Source of the DNA: Allium sativum
Lineage: Eukaryota > Streptophyta > Magnoliopsida > Asparagales > Amaryllidaceae
NCBI GenBank assembly: GCA_030737875.1
Contig: CM060910.1
Location: forward strand, 611,643,303 to 611,707,302
Direction: 5' to 3'
Length of the DNA stretch: 64,000 bases
Part shown: positions 22,360-34,671 of the stretch, one piece after another
How the letters are laid out: the number at the start of each line of letters is the position of its first letter
How positions within the stretch are numbered: the first letter of the stretch is position 1
The notes under the pieces: generated by a model
What the model saw: only the letters and a program-made list of their open reading frames with translations
What the model was told of the DNA's origin: nothing
The model's database searches: none
Position numbers and translations under genes: made by a program

Positions 22360-23510
22360 TCAAATACATGTTTCATCCAAAGGGTTTCTACCTAAGGTTC
22401 TCATGACAAGGTTAACGAGATAACAAGATAAACAGGGTAAACATGGATAGCCAAAAAGAACGGAGATTGAGAATGTACCCTCAAAAAGGAATGGATAAAG
22501 CCCACGCATCTTCTCCTCGGTTTCCCAAGTTGCATCTTCATCGGCTTCACTCCACTGAACTTTCACCAATTTGACTTCTCGATTCCTTAACTTCTTGATC
22601 TGTGTTCCCAAGATACGAATCGGAGCTCTCCTCAAGGTTGCCTCTTTCTCTACCTCCACGTCTTCAAGAATGCTAGGTTCAACCACCTCAGCGGACTCAT
22701 GTAAGCACTTTCGGAGATGCGAGACACGAAAGACATTATGCACTCCGGCTAGCTTCTCGGGCAATTCCACCTTATAGGCCATCTTTCCAATTCTCTCTAT
22801 GATAGAGAAGGGTCCTACAAACCTTGGTGCCAGTTTCCCAACTGCTCCAAAACGAACCACATTACGCAAAGGGGAAACCTTCACGAAAACCATGTCTCCC
22901 ACTTCGAATTCCAAATCTGCCCTTCGCTTGTTAACATAGGATTTCTGTCTATCTTGGGCCGCTTTCATCCGTCTTCTCACCAATTCAACTTTCTCGGATG
23001 TGTTCCTTATCATGTTGGGCCCAATTATAAGCTTATCCGTCGTCTCCCACCAACATGTTGGTGACTTGCTCGGCCTCCCATACGAAGCTTCGAATGGTGC
23101 CATCACTATGCTAGCTCGATAGCTATTATTATAAGCAAACTCTACAAGAGGAAGGTGGTCTTCCCAAGTGCCACCAAAGTCAAAAATGCATAGCCTCAAT
23201 AGATCTTCTAGCACTCTATTCACCCTCTCAGTTTGGCCATCCGTCTGGGGGTGATAGGCTGTACTCAGACTCAATCGCGTACCCATTGCTTCTTGCAAAC
23301 TATTCCAGAAAAAATTGGGTCACGATCGCTAACTATGCTAGAAGGAACTCCATCCAACCGCACTATCTCTCGAAGATAAACAGATGCTAGCCATGATACG
23401 GTCCTCTTATTTTTCACCGGAATAAAATGGGCTCCCTTTGTAAGTCTATCAATTATTACCCATATCCCATAAAGCCCAAATAGTTTGGTGATGAACATCT
23501 TCACCCCAAC
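22360..23510 (-). pseudogene. Integrase core, GPF motif and chromodomain (frameshifted)
   Basis: Read on the minus strand, the catalytic core begins with GIWVIIDRLTKGAHF (first Asp) near 23465. It continues through SIVSDRDP (second Asp) and, after a one-base frameshift near 23300-23320, through STAYHPQTDGQTERVNR with the catalytic Glu. GDMVFVKVSPL, the GPF motif (RFVGPFSIIERIGKMAY), VHNVFRVSHLRKCLHES and the chromodomain (LVKVQWSEADEDATWE, YPFLF) follow. All three catalytic residues are present, so the integrase is essentially complete apart from the N-terminal zinc finger and the frameshift. After YPFLF the frame continues about 40 residues to a stop at 22360, longer than the plus-strand copies. 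Confidence 0.92.
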
Positions 23511-23689
23511 TATATATCACAAACAGGCGAGTCATATTCCTTATGGGGTTTGCAACAGAACTGAGGATAGGACCGAGAGGATATACTTAAAAAAAATAAC
23601 ATGTGAGTAAGCTCTACAGAATAATAGGGATCAAGGATATACTCTTAGAAAGAGATATAATGCACGCATCTAGTCTTCAATCTTCTAAG

Positions 23690-24010
23690 CCGCATTTTCT
23701 TGTACTTAATCCCATCGTGCCTTGACCGTCTTTTAACTCCACAATTTCGTAGCTCTTAATTCTTATTTCCAAAATATGAGTTAGAACTCATTTCACCGTT
23801 GCCTCTCGTTCCACATCCACTTACTCTTTGCCTAAAATACTTGGCTTAAACATAGCTGTGTGCTCATGGTTTCATGCAAGCCTTACAAAATTCGTTAGTG
23901 AATCCTGGATCTCGTTTACATACCATACGGTATTCCACGCAGAAGAACTATCTCTTGAAAACAAATGCCACTCTATGTTGCCCAATGTTCTTACTAGGGT
24001 GATTCCTATA
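23690..24010 (-). pseudogene. Heavily decayed second integrase/chromodomain relic
   Basis: In the place where RT/RNase H should lie, the minus strand reads KPSILGKE, then VDVEREAT, then THILEIRIK and ELKDGQG, broken by stops. This lines up with EPSILEDVEVEKEAT...IRILGTQIKKLRNREVKLVKVQWS of the intact copy. It is far more degraded than the neighbouring integrase and protease. It suggests either an older chromovirus fragment recombined into this element or an older insertion beneath it. Confidence 0.55.
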
Positions 24011-24129
24011 ACCCGTGCTTAAGCGGAATGGACCATCCGCCTTAGTGGCGAATACTACTCGATTGGATTACAGATTTCCAAAAAGTGCCAAGGGATTCTA
24101 GATAACTAATCATGACGGACCCCAAAAGT

Positions 24130-25533
24130 TCACACGAGATTTTCGAGGGTATTATCGAGGCGAATCATGAGCCTCACAACCCTATGTTCGAAGTCAAGAA
24201 TGGCTCCATAACTGGACAACAAACCTATGCCCAAAATCAACCTGTATCCCATAAACCCGAGAACATAAGCATTACACATGAATTCTATGCTCAAGATAGA
24301 GATTTTCAAATCCATAAAAATCGTAGATAGATGAGCGGAACCCCTAATTGGATTTGAAATACTAACGGGATTCTCAACTAGACTAGTACTTAGGTGCAAA
24401 CTTTCAACAGGATCAGAAATAAAACTATGCGATGTGCCAGAATCAAACAAGGTACGAACAGGGAAATCAGAAATGTAAACATGAATTTCTATAGAAACAC
24501 TACCTCGATCAAAAGCTGGAAGAGCGAGGAGAGCCTGCAATTGCCCTCCAGAGGGTCCTGCTTGCTGAATTTGCCTTTTCCCTTGTCCTTGCTTTTTCGG
24601 ACAACCCTTACTATAGTGTCCAGACTTTCCGTAATGAAAGCATTATCCCAACTTCCTTTTCTTCTTCCTACAGTCTTCGGTTATGTGCCCAGTGATCCCA
24701 CAGAAGTTGCACTTCCTTGTGTCCTTTGCCTTGTTGTTGTTGGCCTTGTTTCCCTTCTTTTTGTTCTTGTCTCCTTTCTCAGAATCTTCCTTCTTGCCTT
24801 GAGACTCATTTGCCTTGACCTCCTTCTTGCCACTCTTATCTTCTTCTTGAAGCAGAGCCATATTCACCAAACTCTCGAAAGTCGCCCCCATGGGTATATG
24901 AGACATGGCCAAACCGCGTAATGGCTCATTCAATCCTAGAGTAAAGCGTAGGGCCTTCTTCTGAGCTGTGTTAACCAAGTCTAGACCGAACCGAGCAAGT
25001 TGATTAAACGTATCCACGTATTCCCTAACTGTCATGTCCCCTTGCTTTAGAGATAGGAACCTCTCCATCCGAAGGTTCTCTTCTGTCGATGATAGAAACC
25101 TCAATCTGAACCTTCTCCTAAAGTCATCCCAAGTCTGAATTGGTCTAGTAGTGGTGGTGACTACCCACAAATATGCAGCTTCCTCTTTCAATAACCATAC
25201 CGCTAACAGAACTTTCCTACGGTCTTCTATATCAAAGATAGCAAAGAGGTCTTCAGTTTCCTTCAACCAGTTTCTTGCCTCAACAAAAGTCTCCGTCCCT
25301 ACAAAATTCTTGCCACCCATCGCCTTAAAGTCCTTGCAAACCTTTGTGAAATCCTCTTGCGGATGCTGAGGAGGAGGAGGAGGAACCTCAGCTACGGGAG
25401 GAGGAGAAATGTTAGCGACGGGGGAAGGAGGAGGAATGTTCTCGGGGTCGGCTTCATACGCCCTTGCCTCCATGTACCTTCTAAACCAAATAGGTACTGG
25501 TACGCCCTCCAGAATGGCAAAATTATCGGCCAT
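24130..25533 (-). pseudogene. gag-protease of the minus-strand chromovirus (nonsense codon)
   Basis: The likely start is the ATG at 25533 (MADNFAILEGVPVP), preferred over an ATG at 25575 because it aligns with MSQELNLPEGVP of the plus-strand element. A proline-rich N-terminus, a Gag core (ARNWLKETEDLF, VREYVDTFNQLARFGLD) and one good CCHC knuckle (CNFCGITGHITEDC) follow. An in-frame TAA at 24645-24643 interrupts the reading. The same frame continues with a second knuckle altered to CFHY (second Cys replaced) and then protease with LFDSGTSHSFIS and a stop at 24130. Protease ends close to where RT should begin, but no RT follows. Confidence 0.92.
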
Positions 25534-25714
25534 ACTGAAACGAAGAAAAAAGATAGATTGAGAACGAGGAAACAAAGGATAGTGCTAATGGCTTTTGGGG
25601 AATAGCCTTTTAAAATAAACTAGACTTTTCTTGGAAAATACTTAATTGGTTTTGAAAATAGTTTTTCAAAAGGTAAGTTTTAAAAACCTTTTGCTCAAAT
25701 CTTGTAAACCTTAT

Positions 25715-25726
25715 GCTCTGATACCA
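25715..25726 (-). promoter_or_regulatory. Primer-binding site, initiator-Met tRNA
   Basis: GCTCTGATACCA on the plus strand is the complement of TGGTATCAGAGC. It is separated by two bases from the LTR boundary at 25729 and confirms the minus orientation. Confidence 0.95.
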
Positions 25727-26804
25727 AATGTAACACCCCACCTCCGCCAGTGTCACTCTTGCAAGGACACTAGCTTTGGAGGGGCGTTAAACGAGGTAAA
25801 CATGCATGCAGATATCACAAGACAGAACATATAAGTAAAAACAGAGTAAATAAAGCAGCGGATAAAACTAACATTTCAAAACCATAGTCAAGTTACATCA
25901 AAGTACTTGGTCATTATTTTCCACAAAACATAGTCTAGAAACATCAACTAAAATTGGAAATAACATCATAAAGTAACTATCCCCAAGGTAGAATAAAGCC
26001 ATAGCGTGCTCAAGTCCAAACCGTACATGAGCTATCCAGAAAAGCAGCTAAAGATCCAAGCGAGGTACTAGTGTTCCCACCCTGTAAACCTGGGGGGGGG
26101 GGGGGAACGGAAGAAAAGAGGCGAAAGAAAACTGGTCAGTCAAAAAGACTGGTAAGTCCTATCTACTATTAGTATAAAAACTAATACAGTTAACTGAACA
26201 TGTAAAATAGGGATGAGCTGTAGGGTGATAACTGTCATGGTGAAAAGTTAACAAGATAGATCAAGTGTGGCATCGCATATACAAGGTTAAGTTGCACCAG
26301 GTGTGTACTAGTATTCCAATCCATGTCAAGTATAATCAAGAAATGATCCCTTGGCCCAAAGCTGGCCCACATCATGAGATGACCTAAATCGAGGTCCAAC
26401 TACTCGGTCTAGTCGATCGGCTCCCTATAAGCCTAACTCGTCGTGTATCGGTATCATACGGCTTAATCGCAAATTGTAGTTAACTGTGCTAGGTCCACCC
26501 CAGGGTGTATCCTGCCCTAAGGTGTAAACCACAGACACAATTCAAGCACGCACAGTCTAAAGCTACTGATGCCCATGTTCAACTCCGGACTTGATGTGCA
26601 CGACTATGGTCCGCCTGAACAACCGGTGCACCCTTCAGCCATCTCTTTTGGTCTCTTACAATCAGCTCAGTAATCGTGCCCCACCCTAGCCTAGTCCAGG
26701 GTACCCATGATACTTATAAGTTGGTTACTGCTGAAAAGGACCATGTAACTACTATTTCAAGTGGGTTAAGTGTGGTTAACCCTTTCCTAACCATGAATTG
26801 AGTT

Positions 26805-27015
26805 AGTTAAGTGTATTCAAGCAGTTCATGACTTAACCCTATCAATACATCCGGTTTAATTGGTTAAGTATATTCAAGCAGTTCATGACTTAACCCTACC
26901 AATCCATCGTGTCTAATTGGTTAAGTATATTCAAGTAGTTCATGAATTAACCCTACCAATCCATCGTGTTTAATTGGTTAAGTATATTCAAGTTGTTCAT
27001 GACTTAACCCTACCA
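26805..27015. repeat. 57-bp tandem repeat, second LTR copy
   Basis: This has the same 57-bp period and unit content as 19780-19990, with a few base changes. Confidence 0.85.
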
Positions 27016-28401
27016 TGTGGCATTAATTAATTTAATGCATTCAACCTCTCACATTAGACCTTGTTGTGGTTACTAGTTAAGCCGGGCGGGTCCGGGTAGC
27101 TTTACACCACAACTTAGTCTAACCTCGGGTTTAAGTACAACATGACCAACTACTCACATTGGGTCCTATTGTTTGTAGCCACTAGTTAAGCCGGTCGGTT
27201 CCGGGTAGATTTATGCTACAAACTCAACCCAACCTCGAGTTGGCCACTTTCATGTTTTCTACATGTCATGTCCACGTTCGTGTTTTCAAGCATAAACACA
27301 TGTCAAACTTTCATGTCATGTTTTCGAGTCATGTTTTCATGTTATTCAAGTTTGCCCCATTACCCATAACGTATTCCCATCGCATGTAAATTCGAATCAA
27401 CGCAAATAGATCAAAGAGGGAACATAACTATATGACAAGGTGGGCATAAGGTGGCAAAGTCTATCACAAGTCAAACATGGTGATATTTGAGGCCAAAAGG
27501 GGTTCAACATACTAGCATATGGCCTCAATATGTATGATAGCATTAAAGGTGACTTGGCCTCAAACATATCAAATAACATAAGGGTGATTTGGCCACAAGC
27601 ATGCACAATAGCATAAGGGTGATTTGGCCACAAGTTAAACATGGTGGCATATGAGGCAAAACGTGTTCATAAACTTGCATATTACATCATGGGCCTCAAA
27701 ACATGCATAATATCAACTTAAGCAAATCGGTGAAACATGGTCATAAATGACATAGGATGATGGCTAGTGATTCGCATATAACATCATATGCAAGATAACA
27801 CAAGGTTTATGAGAGTTCTCATGTTGCATAATGCAACATTCCAAATCAAAGGTCATAGCTTTCTATGCACAAAGTCAAGGTGATAGCTTTACAAACTTGC
27901 ATAGGGTAAATCAATGCATAACATGATAGAATCAAGCACAAAGTTTTCTATGCACAAGGTCAAGGTGGTAGCTTTACAAACATGCATCTATGCATAACAT
28001 GATAGAATCAAAGCACAAATCATACTTAGGCCCAAACTCAAACTTGCAACATGTCACATTTAACTTCATAGTTAGAATCTAAGAGTAGTATAGGGCTTAC
28101 AATGCTATGAAGACTTATAATATATAAATAAGATTGAGACGAAGCCACTAGCAACTCTAAAAGCCCCAAATGAATATAAGCTCCAAGTTGTCTTGAGAAA
28201 CAAGAGGCTCCTTTGATTTGTATGAAGAAATATCCTTGTTTTAATGAAGAAAGGTGGCTCTTTTACTAGCTTAGGACACTTAAACTTTCATGAAGAGGAT
28301 GGAGGCCATGATATGAAGATGGAGGCCATGATCAAGAAATATTTGGGTAGCATTTAGTTGTAGGAATGATTAATGAGGGTTTAGGCTAGGTCTAGGGGTC
28401 C

Positions 28402-28408
28402 TTTTATA
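28402..28408 (-). promoter_or_regulatory. TATA box, minus-strand 5' LTR
   Basis: TATAAAA on the minus strand lies about 130 bp downstream of the GTCGAC array. As the 5' LTR copy, it would drive the element's genomic RNA. Confidence 0.68.
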
Positions 28409-28540
28409 GATGATTAGGTTAATTTAGACCATAGGATTAACCCTAAAACACATCAGGTCCGTCAATCCCGTCAGAAACTTCTGGAACAAGACTCAGCATG
28501 ACACAATTGGTGCACCAGAAAAACTGGTCCGACAGGGGGG

Positions 28541-28606
28541 GTCGACCCCTGGGTCGACATGGGTGTCGACCCATTGAGGGGGGGGGGGTCGACAGGGGTG
28601 TCGACC
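28541..28606 (-). repeat. GTCGAC palindrome array (5 cores), minus-strand 5' LTR
   Basis: Five GTCGAC cores, one fewer than the partner LTR, lie beside a longer G run (28577-28588). Confidence 0.8.
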
Positions 28607-28888
28607 CTGCCTGGGGCGGGAAAGATTCCCGCCCATTCTGCCTTGGTTGCACTTCGAATCTGAATTTGAATTTGAACTGTTTTCGGGCTTGGAATTTTCT
28701 GAAAACTTCATTGGGCCATAACTTGGTCATACGGACTCCGTTTTTCGAAAAATAGGACTCTATTTCGCGTATTTTTCCGAGACGAACGCAATGGCACAGC
28801 CCATTTCCCTTGATTCAGATTTTAACATTTAATTCTGCCTTGATTTTCATTATAACATGTTATTCAAAATACGGGTTGTTACACTCTT

Positions 28889-31800
28889 TGTGATGCAAAA
28901 TTATGTAATTTAGTAAAAAAAAGTTATTACATTATTATTATTATTTTGTTTTTAATAGTCGTTAATATATAATATTTTGATGTTTTGTAGTATTCAGAAA
29001 TGCACAAACAAGATAGATTAAATGGTTTGGCACTATAATAGATGGTTAGTGAACATGGATATCGAAATATTATTTGAGTTTCACATGTCAGAAGACAACA
29101 AAATTGTTCATAAGTAATTCAATTTACTGAAATTGTATAGCTCTAATTATTGTTATGAAGAATTTTGTTTCCTTTCGTTCGTCTTTCATTGTTTTTGAGA
29201 AGCATTTATTATTTCGATGATTCAATTTGGTTTAATCACTTTGAGCCCTTAGTTTACAATTAGCTTAGGTATCAAATCTTCTACGGTCGATCCTGCATTT
29301 CCCCTCTTAGTTGGTAGTTTAAAATTTTCATCCATTGACTATTAGATAGTTTCAATTTTGCTAAATTTAAATATACAGTACACTACCTATGGTTGTTTAT
29401 GTCAACTTTGAGGTTTCAACCAAAAGATCAAGTTCTCGGTCTTTTGATTTCAGTTTTAGCACGAACAAAAATGAGATCGTGCTAAAATTCCGATTCAATA
29501 AAAAGTTCAAAACCATCAAATTTACATAACAAAAATAGAGAAAGAAATAATTTCAAGTTCAAATAAATACATATTCCAAACAATTTTTTAACTTACTAAG
29601 CATAAAAAATCACAAAATATATAAATGATGTAACTAGAAGAGCTGAAAACAAGTTAATTAGTAAACATTTTTCACTATTAATTAAACGGTAGTGTTATTT
29701 AATATCTATTTTACAACAAAAGATAACGTATAAATTTTATTTTAACATATTTAAACTCATGAGTAGTTATATGAAAAATAAATAATTGAATTCGAAAATC
29801 GAACCTATAACTGAAATCCTTGAAATTTATAAATTAGATCAAAAACTCTAAAATTACAAAAGGTGATTCAAGACCAAAACCTAAACTAAGTTGTTGAATC
29901 TTAGTTTATATGTATTTCTTATAATTAAGTCGATATGTACGAATCCAAATCGCATACCACATTGTGTTGCATACAATAAACATGTTACAAGAAAAGCTGC
30001 AATTGTGTGTTAAGTTACATAAAAGTGTAAGTCATTTGGAACATAGCTGAAATCTTATTGTGGATGTGTGTCATTGATTCCTTTATGTGAAACATAATTA
30101 ATGTGTCATATGATACTAAAATTTGATTTTTATTATAAATTTCACTATGTATAAAAAATATATATTTATCACCATTAAGGTGCTACTGCTGCCTTGGCAT
30201 AAATGATCTTAAAAGGGCACTTGGATTTCATTCTTTTGAAATATAATTTCAGTCCAAAGGTATGTTGTGAATATTTTTTGCATTGTATGTCTCATGTTAG
30301 TAAGTGTGCATAGTTAATCTAATATTATCTATTCAAATGGACACACTACTAATTTGTGTGCTTAATGGTGAATTCACACTTTTATTAGTATGATGAGTCA
30401 ATAAAAAATTTGTTACAGAACATATCAATTTGATTTAAGTCTATATGGTTAACTTTTAAGTTTAGGAAATTTTCTTCTCTTTTTAATTATACTTGAACAT
30501 ATGCACTTTGTCTACTTCTTATTTGAGCAACATAAAATCTGGTTTGTTGGAATTCAAATCTGGGCAGTTGGAATTTATGAGACCCTATTTACTAAGCTGA
30601 TGCTTTGACATTGGAGAATGGCATATTTTGTTTTTTGATGATTTGCTGCATTGATACACTATTAATAACCTTATTATTCTCTTTTATAGTGACAGATCAT
30701 GCTTATTGGTTAATGACCCAGCTGCACCTCCACTTGATTGCATATGAACTGAATTATAGATCAAAAGCAACTATTTATGTCCGTCATAGAGCCAGGCCTA
30801 GGCATGGAGGTAGAGCTGGATTTGTATTAAAGACAAACTTCCAACAAATGAAAGGGCTGATGCTACAACCATCAAGAGCGATGTTGCTGCAAAGGGATGG
30901 GGTCAGTCATGATGAGGGTTGATAAATGTAGTGTAATCTGTTCTCTTACTATCCATTTTCTCACTAGAAGTTACTGTATTATTTATTTTTTAAATGTACT
31001 TAACATATTTGATATTTCTCTAAAACCAAATTATACTAGCATGTGTTGTTTACATATTAAGTTTAGTACTTTAAATTATTGAGTTGTTTAATAAATTACG
31101 ATCCAGTTGTAGAAATATTTTGTGCACCATTTTATATCATTCACTATATGTATTTTTCAATGAGAACAACGAGTGGTTATTGTATTATGACCATCAGTAT
31201 TAAAGTTGGTCTAATTTAATGTGTTTAAAAAAGATTAAACAATTTCAAAGATTGATTTTAGAGGTGACATAAGCTTTTCGAACTTGAACAGAAAACATAA
31301 ATGAAATAATCCAAATTGAAGTTTAATAAGTGGTAGTGTATTTATGTTCCTTAACTTTATATTCAAGATAGGGCGAGGAAGTAGAACTAGTTTAAAGGTC
31401 CTTTTGCTGATGAGATAATTTTTGCAACTATAAAAGGTGATCATATAGGTAAACCATGTACACATCAAGGAATAATCACAATGTTGGACCACTAATGAAA
31501 AGGATATGTAGTTACATGTTAATAAAATCAACGAGTTTATCATTTGCTTTTTCTACTTTCAAAATTTTAGTGGCACTATATGCACGGATTGATTTAACAA
31601 ATCATGTGTTTCTTGAAATTTATCTAGAATTCATCAAACTGCCTACCAAATTAATTCAATTTTAGATTAGCAGAATAGTGCTTACTATAAAAATAAAATA
31701 AGTTTTAGGCAAAACAATTGCATCTATGAATGATCATTTTCTAATGTGTTAAATATATATTAAAAGAAACATTATACTCTTTGATTTATACCATGTGGAT

Positions 31801-32396
31801 AAGTCCATTTTCGTCCACGGTTGTAGTGAAATTTTATCCAAAAATATGTGCAAAATTATTTAAATATTAATTGGAACTATACAATTATTTAAGATGATAT
31901 GTACAACTTTTGTAAATGGTCAAAATGCATAAATCTACTCTTTGTGATTGTTTGAATGAACCATACATATAAATTTGAAGTGGTAATTACTATTCGTAAT
32001 GTTGTTGTTGGACGACTCATGGTATAACTTTTTAATGATTAAATTGTGAAAGTTACTACATTTAAGTTCTTATGATTTTGAACCATTTAGTTGTACCGTT
32101 AAAATTTAACAACTATTTGGCAATAGATTACATACGTCAATCAACTAATGCATTGTATAAAATTGACTAAAAAAGAGACTTAATCATTGAAAAGTTGTAC
32201 GTGCATAAATAAATGTACGAAATTTCAAAGTTTTAACCATAATAATTTGCTTACATTAAGGACAACAATTTTTTTTTTAAAAAAAAATCATACTTAGTCA
32301 TCTATTTATATAAACTTACAAGTACCATCCCAAAAGTTGAGATTGTAGTACAAAGTTGATAAATATAAATTTATTTTGTACACACAATCACAAGAG
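28889..32396. other. AT-rich stretch without a recognised gene
   Basis: This is about 3.5 kb of AT-rich sequence with only short open frames. I see no LTR ends, RT motifs or terminal inverted repeats that I can support. It may contain internal remains of the minus-strand copia element whose decayed PBS is at 32614-32625, but no copia protein motif is visible. A short T/A run lies at about 32268-32287. One exon-like stretch is listed separately. Confidence 0.4.
30690..30922 (+). other. Possible captured exon or gene fragment
   Basis: This segment is less AT-rich than its surroundings. It follows an acceptor-like 'ttttatagtgacag' and stays open to a stop at 30920-30922, reading ATIYVRHRARPRHGGRAG and then MKGLMLQPSRAMLL. 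I do not recognise the product, and no donor site or matching neighbour exon is convincing. It could be chance, a transposon-captured host exon or a decayed gene. Confidence 0.2.
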
Positions 32397-32514
32397 GATA
32401 AAAATAATATTAATATCACCTACACTCATGGACTCAGCAACTAGTCGCATGTGTAGATAAAAAGAATATTAATATCACCTACACTCATGGACTCAGCAAC
32501 TAGTCGCATGCGTA
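32397..32514. repeat. 59-bp perfect-spaced tandem duplication
   Basis: Two 59-bp units (32397-32455 and 32456-32514) begin GATAAAAA and contain 'cctacactcatggactcag'. They differ at about two positions. Confidence 0.92.
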
Positions 32515-32870
32515 GCACTGGCCACACACTAGTTTCAAGGTAGATGGAAACTCGCACACTAACTACCCATAACATCCACATACCATGAAACACACCAACT
32601 TAAATTAAAAATAGATCTGATATCAAGTAATGCAACTAATGCATGAATATTGAAAAGTTCCACATGTAGTAACTTTTTTGAACACTGCAAACTTTAACAA
32701 AAACGTGACACATTTTGAAATGTACTGATAAGTGCAAGGATTGCGGAATGGATCGTTAAGGCAAAAATAACACTAGAGGGGGGTGAATAGTGTTTTTGAG
32801 AAATTTAACAAAATTTAAAACTTATATGATCTACTATATGAATCACACACCATAGAAATAATCACAGACA
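32515..32870 (-). repeat. Ty1/copia (Tork-like) LTR 3' end and decayed PBS
   Basis: On the minus strand this reads CACTATTCACCCCCCTCTAGTG, typical of the copia LTR 3' region, then toward 32614-32625 a PBS-like GATCTGATATCA on the plus strand (10 of 12 match to the Met PBS complement). The repeat is cut at 32870 by the small LTR element and resumes at 51967. Exact ends of the copia LTR could not be fixed. Confidence 0.5.
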
Positions 32871-32998
32871 TGTTATGAAAACTACGCCTTTGCGGAAGCG
32901 ACCAGGATCTTATTCACCTAATTACTTAAAGATGATTTCTATGGAAACAAACAAAGATATGAAATCACACGCGCAAACACAAGATATTCCACATAACC
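32871..32998 (-). repeat. Small element LTR, left fragment
   Basis: It matches 51318-51445 with a few changes (for example 'actacgcctttgcgg' versus 'actgcgcctttgagg'). It is interrupted after 'acataacc'. Confidence 0.92.
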
Positions 32999-34419
32999 TG
33001 TAATAACCAGGAAATCCGAGCCAATTTAAATTTTTTATTTTGGCAATTTTAGTGAATTTTGAATATTTAAAATGGATTACTTTAAATAATAACGACATGA
33101 AATTTATTTTGAATAGAATTAGAACATATATATTTATATAGATCGTCATTAGAATATAAATATTTATTTTTAATTATAAAAGGAATTGAAAACGGCGCGG
33201 TAGTTTGAAATTTCGATTTCAAATTTCAAATGAATGTACAAGATTCAAAATAAACTGGATTTTAGCGAAACCAAAAATATCAGAATCTATTTGGGAATAT
33301 CTTTCCAACGAATCAGAAAAATTGAAATTTCATAGCAAGAATCAAAAGTTACGCCCAGTTGAAAATTCAGAAGAGTCGCTATGGAATTCTGGCCCTTAAA
33401 AATGGAAATTTTGCAAACGACCTCGGTTTTCGACGAAACCACTTTCGTTGGATCCGTGATGTCCAGTTATGGCTAGATTCCAAAATTCGTAATTTTTCGA
33501 ATCAATATGTGAGCGTGGCAAAGGAAAACGCGTTTGACCAGTTTTAGTTGATTTTAATCGACTGGAAAATGGTCATTTTTCAAACGATCTTGGAATTTGA
33601 CGAAATTAGTTTTGTTAGGACCGTATCGTCAATACGAAGCTAGAAAATATTTTTCGAGAATTTTTAGAGTCCGTATGTGGCCCTAGTAAATTGAAATGCG
33701 TGTTCAAATTCAATATATAGATTTACATTTTGATTTTGATGGAAACTGGTCGAAACGATCGAATCAGCTTACGATACATATCTCATTGTGTTTGGAATGA
33801 GGGTAATTAGCTAGGGACGACAGTCGGTGGGGTTGATTTCGAGTTCAAAATAAAAAGGTACTTTTTTTGGAAATAAAGAAGCAAATAATAAATAAAAAAC
33901 CCTCTCTCTCTATACTCTCTCAGCCCCCCCCCCCCCCCCCGGTTCATTTTAAAAATCAAAAAGAAAAAAAAACCCGAACTCCCCATCGCTCCAACGCACC
34001 CCTCCGCCTGGCCGACCACCGCAGCCTCGGCCCCTCCCCCCGCTCTCCTCCTTCTTCCCCCTTCCACCTAAATCGAACCCGCGAGACCTATTACACCCAC
34101 CCCTCGAACTCCAAATCGCACAGCCCCCTTCAGCCACGGTGACCCACCGCCCCTGCGATCCATCCTCCATCTCTCGCCTAAGAACTCCGAAGGCCGCGAG
34201 CCCTTTTTTTTTTCTTCCATCGAGCCCTCCATTCCCATCATCGTCAAGGCAGACAACCGCACCCCCCTCTCTGATGGAGATCGACGTTCAGACAAAAAGA
34301 GGTGTGTTTTCTTTTTAATCCTATTTTATTTAAATTAAAAACATAGTATAAAACATATTTTAGAAATCAATTTATATATATATATAGTAGCGTAATATGA
34401 AAACCCGATTTTCAATTTA

Positions 34420-34671
34420 GAATAAAAATAGGATTTTTACATTATAGGAAGAATAAAAATAGGATTTTTATATTATAGAAAGAATAAAAATATGATTTTT
34501 ATATTATAGAAAGAATAAAAATATGATTTTTATATTATAGAAAGAATAAAATAGGATTTTTATATTATGGAGATAATAAAAATATGATTTTTATATTATA
34601 GAAAGAATAAAAGTAGGATTTTATATTATAAAGATAATAAAAATATGATTTTTATATTATAGGAAGTATAA
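34420..34671. repeat. AT-rich ~31-bp tandem array (~8 units)
   Basis: Units of the form 'gaataaaaatatgattttta' plus 'tattatagaaa' repeat about eight times with drift. The 3' LTR has about seven (45262-45482). Confidence 0.8.

Larger units (their letters stand above)
18705..28883 (-). mobile_element. Minus-strand chromovirus lacking RT/RNase H
   Basis: This LTR retrotransposon has 5-bp duplications CTCTT at 18700-18704 and 28884-28888. Reading on the minus strand: 5' LTR (28883-25729), PBS (25726-25715), gag, protease, a degenerate stretch, integrase core, GPF motif and chromodomain, PPT (21903-21891), 3' LTR (21890-18705). RT and RNase H are absent. The coding parts carry a nonsense codon and a frameshift. 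Gag, protease and integrase resemble those of the plus-strand element closely enough to call the same lineage, but the LTRs are different in most places. The two LTRs are very similar, so insertion is fairly recent. Confidence 0.93.
25729..28883 (-). repeat. 5' LTR of the minus-strand chromovirus
   Basis: This 3155-bp LTR is a close copy of 18705-21890, ending GGGTTGTTACA on the plus strand. It has five GTCGAC cores (28541-28606) instead of six, the 57-bp repeat at 26805-27015, a TATA box at 28402-28408 (minus) and a ~13-base G run near 26092. It is shorter than its partner through several small indels. Confidence 0.93.

Noticed and set aside
25715..25726. Met-tRNA-like matches read as tRNA genes
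   Set aside because: Only 12-18 bases match and they sit next to LTR ends; they are primer-binding sites.
33807..34295. Gly/Arg-rich and Pro/Ser-rich open frames
   Set aside because: They come from the low-complexity C/T-rich leader on either strand, and the C run differs by 11 bases between LTRs, breaking any frame.
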